This document shows, one piece after another, positions 7,334 to 10,170 of a stretch of 10,170 nt of DNA. The notes beneath the pieces are model-generated. The model ran no database searches, was not told where the DNA came from, and saw nothing but the letters and a program-made list of their open reading frames with translations. Each line of letters opens with the position of its first letter. Position 1 is the first letter of the stretch. Both the position numbers and the translations under genes were made by a program. The DNA is from Chitinophaga pinensis (GTDB lineage: Bacteria; Bacteroidota; Bacteroidia; SXHM01): assembly GCA_945889235.1 (NCBI GenBank), contig CAMDBK010000081.1, positions 1 to 10,170 on the forward strand, in the 5' to 3' direction.

Positions 7334-8251
7334 TTACAGGAACCTTACGTTTCTGTATTTTGATGATACTCCGAGCTTATTGAATTTGTAGCAGTAGCCT
7401 ACAAATAACTCATGAGTTCCATTGCTGTATCCGTTAAGCTTAGAAGTTGTAAAATCATAAGCATAACCAAATTTTAACGAACCAAACTGAGCACCTGCCA
7501 TTGCGACAACTGCATCATCAATTCTGTAAGAAGCACCTACCCAAACCATTTGTTTGATTAACAAATTCAGGTTAACATCTAATTGAGTTGAAGCACCATC
7601 TGTTTTAATAAATACTGAGGGGCGTAAACTAAAAGTTGGGTTAATTTCATAATCATAACCTGCAGTTGCGTAATAATGACGTGCAACACTTAATGAAGTA
7701 GTGCTAAGGTTATCAAGTTTAAATTTACCTCCAATTAAATGAGAAGCAGAAACTCCAAAATATAATTTATCGGTATTATAGTAAACACCTGCGCCCATAT
7801 CCGGAATTAGTGAACTTGCTTTTCCCATAGGAATTGTAGGATCACCGGGCTGAATTGGAACAAAATTTCCATTCATGGTTTGGTTAAGAATACCGATATC
7901 AATACCGATACCTAGTTTTCCTGAACCTACATTCATGCGATAAGCATAAGCCAAACGCGCAGCCAATGTGCTCTGGAAACCGATTTTGTCCTGCATTACA
8001 ACCAATCCAACACCTCCGTGTATTTTTGCAATGGTTGCATCTATACCTAAAACGGCTGTTTTAGGAGCTCCGTCAAATCCTGTCCACTGTGTTCTGCCGA
8101 TTAGATTTCCGCAGATACCGTCATTACTTCCGGCATAACCAGGATTAGTGAACAGCCTGTTGTACATATACTGACTGAACTGCGGATCTTGCTGTGCAGA
8201 TGCTGCATACGTGATAAAGGCTACTGATAAGGTGGTAAATAGTTTTTTCAT
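7334..8251 (-). CDS. porP: PorP/SprF-family outer-membrane protein, type IX secretion
   Basis: Members of this family are outer-membrane beta-barrel proteins that act with the type IX machinery: PorP of Porphyromonas is needed for secretion, and SprF of Flavobacterium for display of the SprB adhesin. The 305-residue precursor has a signal peptide (1-19, cleavage after ASA). This is followed by the diagnostic mature N-terminus QQDPQFSQYMYN (20-31) and TNPGYAGS (35-42). Later come alternating hydrophobic and aromatic strands typical of a barrel, for example KLYFGVSASHLIGG and SLKFGYAYDFTTSKLNGYSNGTHELFVGY, which is the family-typical penultimate segment. The gene precedes gldK, as in the porPKLMN cluster. 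A 219-base gap separates them, so co-transcription is uncertain. The PorP versus SprF subtype cannot be decided from sequence alone; the position favours PorP. Confidence 0.92.
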   Translation of the reverse strand: MKKLFTTLSVAFITYAASAQQDPQFSQYMYNRLFTNPGYAGSNDGICGNLIGRTQWTGFDGAPKTAVLGIDATIAKIHGGVGLVVMQDKIGFQSTLAARLAYAYRMNVGSGKLGIGIDIGILNQTMNGNFVPIQPGDPTIPMGKASSLIPDMGAGVYYNTDKLYFGVSASHLIGGKFKLDNLSTTSLSVARHYYATAGYDYEINPTFSLRPSVFIKTDGASTQLDVNLNLLIKQMVWVGASYRIDDAVVAMAGAQFGSLKFGYAYDFTTSKLNGYSNGTHELFVGYCYKFNKLGVSSKYRNVRFL

Positions 8252-8518
8252 AACGTCTGTTGATAGCTTAGTTGTTGTGTTTTTATAGGTTTTTGTTTAA
8301 TGTCTTTTCAAACAAGGGGCTAAAGTAAATAAATATTATTAAGGAATACAAATATTGAGACAAATATTAATTATGTTGTTTTTTGCTTTTACCAAATACT
8401 ATTTATGTTGTTTCAAAAAACATCCAAATTTATATAAATTAATTTTTACTCGCCAAAAAAATCTGACCAAATATACTTTTCATCTTATAAGTTGAGAAAA
8501 AAATTGCGGTAGAGGTAA
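8252..8518. other. AT-rich control region upstream of porP
   Basis: I see no gene in these 267 bases. They contain the promoter candidate above and an exact TAnnTTTG box on the minus strand (complement of 8468-8475), without a good partner box upstream. There are also two short direct repeats: ACAAATATT at 8348-8356 and 8360-8368, and TTATGTTGTTT at 8371-8381 and 8403-8413. The 3' end of the ureohydrolase-like gene abuts this region without an obvious terminator hairpin. Confidence 0.5.
8320..8352 (-). promoter_or_regulatory. Candidate Bacteroidota-type promoter for porP
   Basis: On the minus strand TTTG (complement of 8349-8352) is followed after 21 bases by TACTTTAG (complement of 8320-8327). 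This matches the Bacteroidota consensus TTTG/TAnnTTTG except at one position of the -7 box. It would start transcription about 60 bases before the porP ATG. The AT-rich background makes chance matches likely. Confidence 0.4.
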
Positions 8519-9682
8519 TTATCCTAATTTCTGGAAAGCTTGCCACCAACGGTCAGGCATCTCTTCACTACAAGCAAGTTTATAGTCGTTATAAGAGCAG
8601 GGAACCATACTATGACGCTCATACTTTGATTTTTTACTTGCAGGATAAGGAACTTCCATCCACCAACGCCCGCTTTTATCACTTTTGTAAAAAACGATTT
8701 CGTATTTGCCTTCTTTTATTGCCACACGATATTTGGTATAGGTTGATTTATCTCCAACTGGGTAATCTTTTTTGCGACTATAATACCCGTTGATGAAATA
8801 CCAAATCATTTCGGCAGCAAGAAAAGCTGTTTGTCCGTTAATATCAACAGAAGGATTTATTTCATAGATGCCAAAGGAAGTAAGTTTATCACTGAGGCCT
8901 GCATAGCGGGCAATACGGCAAGCCTCATCACCAAAGAAACCATTGGGTGAAGCGTTTTTATTTCCCGGAGCATCTGAGTGACGAATGGCAGAAATATCAA
9001 AACTTAAAATATCGGCATTTCTTACAACCGGCTCCACTTCTTCAATGTCCTTTTTTACATCGCCTAAACGATATGAATCAAAAAACATTTTATCCATCAG
9101 CGCAATTCCTTTTTGCTCTACAAAATAGGTTTGGTAGCCAATATTACTGAAGTTAAAAAGGTAGTTTGGCTGATGCAGAATTATTTTGCTCAGATACGTT
9201 CGCGAATCAACGGGGCTGTCCATTTCGCCCATGTCAAAAGCAGAATCAACGGCAACAATATTTACCATTTGTTCCATATCGCGATAGGCGCAATAGTTGG
9301 CGTACGTCAAATCCTGACTACCACCTATTATTATGGTTACAATTTTCTTTTTTGCCAAAAAACCAATAACCGAAGTCAGTGCAAAATAAGTGTCTTCAAT
9401 GGTATTTCCTTTTTGAATGTTTCCAAGGTCGGTAACACGAAAAGCATGGTCGCCACGGTAAAGTTGATAAAGTTTTTTGCGGACAAAATCAGGCGCTTCA
9501 GAACAGCCTTTATTATGCACTGCATTGCGATCGTCATTAACACCAATAATAACGATGTCGGTATTTTCTAATTCGGGAAAGCTTCCTTTTTCGGAATAAC
9601 GGATAATCTTTTCTCCAATGGTATTTGCCTGAAAGGTTATTTCACCAAGGTTTGCAGGCTCAAAGAAAATGGAGATGTCCAT
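8519..9682 (-). CDS. Arginase/agmatinase/formimidoylglutamase-superfamily protein with altered metal ligands
   Basis: The 387-residue cytoplasmic protein has the ureohydrolase fold signatures in the right order. IIIGGSQDLTYANY (117-130) stands for the usual GGDHS, VAVDSAFD (143-150) for DAHxD, ILSFDISAIRHSDAPG (225-240) for SFDxDxxDPxxAPG, and YEINPSVD (273-280) for the late E-[VI]-NP-x-x-D motif. Three of the six usual binuclear-manganese ligands are changed: the His of GGDHS is Gln123, the His of DAHxD is Ala148, and the second Asp of DxD is Ser231. Asp146, Asp150 and Asp229 remain. Classical arginase or formimidoylglutamase activity is therefore doubtful, although database entries of this type are often named formimidoylglutamase. 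After the domain's final helix (about residue 303) there is an extra C-terminal segment of about 85 residues rich in Lys, Tyr and Trp. It lies between topA and porP, all on one strand. Its substrate and role are unknown. Confidence 0.82.
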   Translation of the reverse strand: MDISIFFEPANLGEITFQANTIGEKIIRYSEKGSFPELENTDIVIIGVNDDRNAVHNKGCSEAPDFVRKKLYQLYRGDHAFRVTDLGNIQKGNTIEDTYFALTSVIGFLAKKKIVTIIIGGSQDLTYANYCAYRDMEQMVNIVAVDSAFDMGEMDSPVDSRTYLSKIILHQPNYLFNFSNIGYQTYFVEQKGIALMDKMFFDSYRLGDVKKDIEEVEPVVRNADILSFDISAIRHSDAPGNKNASPNGFFGDEACRIARYAGLSDKLTSFGIYEINPSVDINGQTAFLAAEMIWYFINGYYSRKKDYPVGDKSTYTKYRVAIKEGKYEIVFYKSDKSGRWWMEVPYPASKKSKYERHSMVPCSYNDYKLACSEEMPDRWWQAFQKLG

Positions 9683-9707
9683 GTTGTTTCTCGCGGATTA
9701 ATTTTGG

Positions 9708-9782
9708 CTCGCAAAGGCGCAAAGTTCGCAAAGGTTTTTCATCTATCTTATCCTTTCTTTGCTGTCTTTGCGCCTTTGCGAG
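9708..9782. repeat. Long imperfect palindrome built from CGCAAAG units
   Basis: A perfect 17-base inverted repeat, CTCGCAAAGGCGCAAAG (9708-9724) and its complement (9766-9782), encloses a further matched GCAAAG (9728-9733 with 9757-9762). The left arm holds three CGCAAAG units (starting at 9710, 9718 and 9727) spaced 8-9 bases apart; the right arm mirrors them. It fills almost the whole 104-base gap between topA and the ureohydrolase-like gene. The G+C-richer, modular sequence contrasts with other gaps in the window. It resembles dispersed palindromic repeats seen in intergenic DNA of many Bacteroidota, from general knowledge. A transcript would fold into a large hairpin, but no U-run follows it on the minus strand, so it is not a typical terminator. 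Confidence 0.8.
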
Positions 9783-9786
9783 AAAC

Positions 9787-10170
9787 TTATTTTTTCTTTT
9801 TAGTAAATCTTCCTCTTGCAGGTTTATCAGGAGCTTCGGCAGCAAGTTTTAGACATTCTTCCAAGGTAAGTGATGTTGCTTCTTTGCCTTTCGGAATTTT
9901 CACATTCTTTTTGCCAACTACAATATAAGGTCCCCAACGCCCGTTCAGCACTTGCACCTCTGCATTTTCAGGAAAAGATTTAATCAGTTTTTCGCTGTCG
10001 GATTTACGTTTGGCTTGTATCAATTCTGCTGCTGTTTCGCCAGTAATTGTAAGTGGGTCTTCGGTTTTTGGCAGCGAAATAAATTTATTATCGTGCTTAA
10101 TATACGGTCCAAAACGTCCTGCACTTACAATCATTTCCTTGCCTTCAAATTCGCCAACGGTGCGCGGAAG
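9787..10170 (-). CDS. topA: DNA topoisomerase I, C-terminal end (partial, 5' end outside the window)
   Basis: The open frame enters from the right edge without interruption (the first codons read LPRTVGEFEGKEMIVSAG) and runs 127 residues to a TAA at 9787; the internal ATG at 10134 is not the start. Two tandem C-terminal modules characteristic of bacterial TopA of this group are visible. One contains AGRFGPYIKHDNKFISLPK with LTITGETAAELI. The other contains NGRWGPYIVVGKKNVKIPKG with LTLEECLKLAAEAP. A basic tail (RFTKKKK) follows. These modules bind DNA and support relaxation of negative supercoils; the catalytic tyrosine domain lies outside the window. The stop codon lies only four bases from the CGCAAAG palindrome. 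Confidence 0.9.
   Translation of the reverse strand, partial: LPRTVGEFEGKEMIVSAGRFGPYIKHDNKFISLPKTEDPLTITGETAAELIQAKRKSDSEKLIKSFPENAEVQVLNGRWGPYIVVGKKNVKIPKGKEATSLTLEECLKLAAEAPDKPARGRFTKKKK

Noticed and set aside
9113..9571. A 152-residue rightward frame.
   Set aside because: It lies wholly inside and antisense to the well-supported ureohydrolase-fold gene, without recognisable motifs or an initiation site.
9660..9928. Small frames across the palindromic repeat, on both strands, giving short basic or aromatic-rich peptides.
   Set aside because: They are translations of the CGCAAAG repeat and of the ends of topA and the ureohydrolase-like gene; they show no domain, start signal or independent support.
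10098..10134. A topA-region gene beginning at the ATG at 10134.
   Set aside because: The frame stays open to the window edge, and the codons upstream continue the topoisomerase C-terminal module, so the ATG is internal.

Overview
The window reads as a chromosomal segment of a member of the Bacteroidota. Its core is a complete set of type IX secretion / gliding-motility genes, porP/sprF-like then gldK, gldL, gldM, gldN. These are found essentially only in that phylum, and the order matches the porPKLMN cluster known from Porphyromonas and the gldKLMN cluster of Flavobacterium. AT-rich intergenic DNA, start codons mostly lacking a Shine-Dalgarno sequence, and a TTTG/TAnnTTTG-like promoter candidate also fit this phylum. 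I cannot name a genus.

Layout from left to right. A complete isocitrate lyase gene (aceA, 41-1321, +) ends at a hairpin terminator (1345-1374). It converges there with the end of a leftward block that fills the rest of the window. In transcription order (right to left) this block is: the 3' end of topA (DNA topoisomerase I, cut by the window edge), a long imperfect palindrome built from CGCAAAG units, a ureohydrolase-fold gene whose metal site is altered, an AT-rich control region, porP/sprF-like, a 219-base gap, gldK, gldL, gldM, gldN, a strong hairpin terminator (2323-2357), and a second complete gldN paralogue that ends at the terminator shared with aceA.

How the genes work together. In the family as known, GldL and GldM form the inner-membrane, proton-motive-force-driven motor. 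GldM spans the periplasm to reach the ring of the lipoprotein GldK and GldN beneath the outer membrane. PorP/SprF-type proteins are outer-membrane beta-barrel components or adaptors of the same machinery. The duplicated gldN resembles the gldN/gldO arrangement of Flavobacterium johnsoniae, but here the copies are separated by an apparent intrinsic terminator. Isocitrate lyase (glyoxylate shunt) and topoisomerase I have no evident functional tie to secretion.

I found no RNA gene, CRISPR array, insertion sequence or phage gene. The items most worth a second look are the ureohydrolase-like protein lacking several canonical metal ligands, the terminator between the gldN paralogues, the palindromic repeat, and strong Shine-Dalgarno sites on gldK and gldN only. 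No undescribed system is evident; most of the window is well-known machinery.
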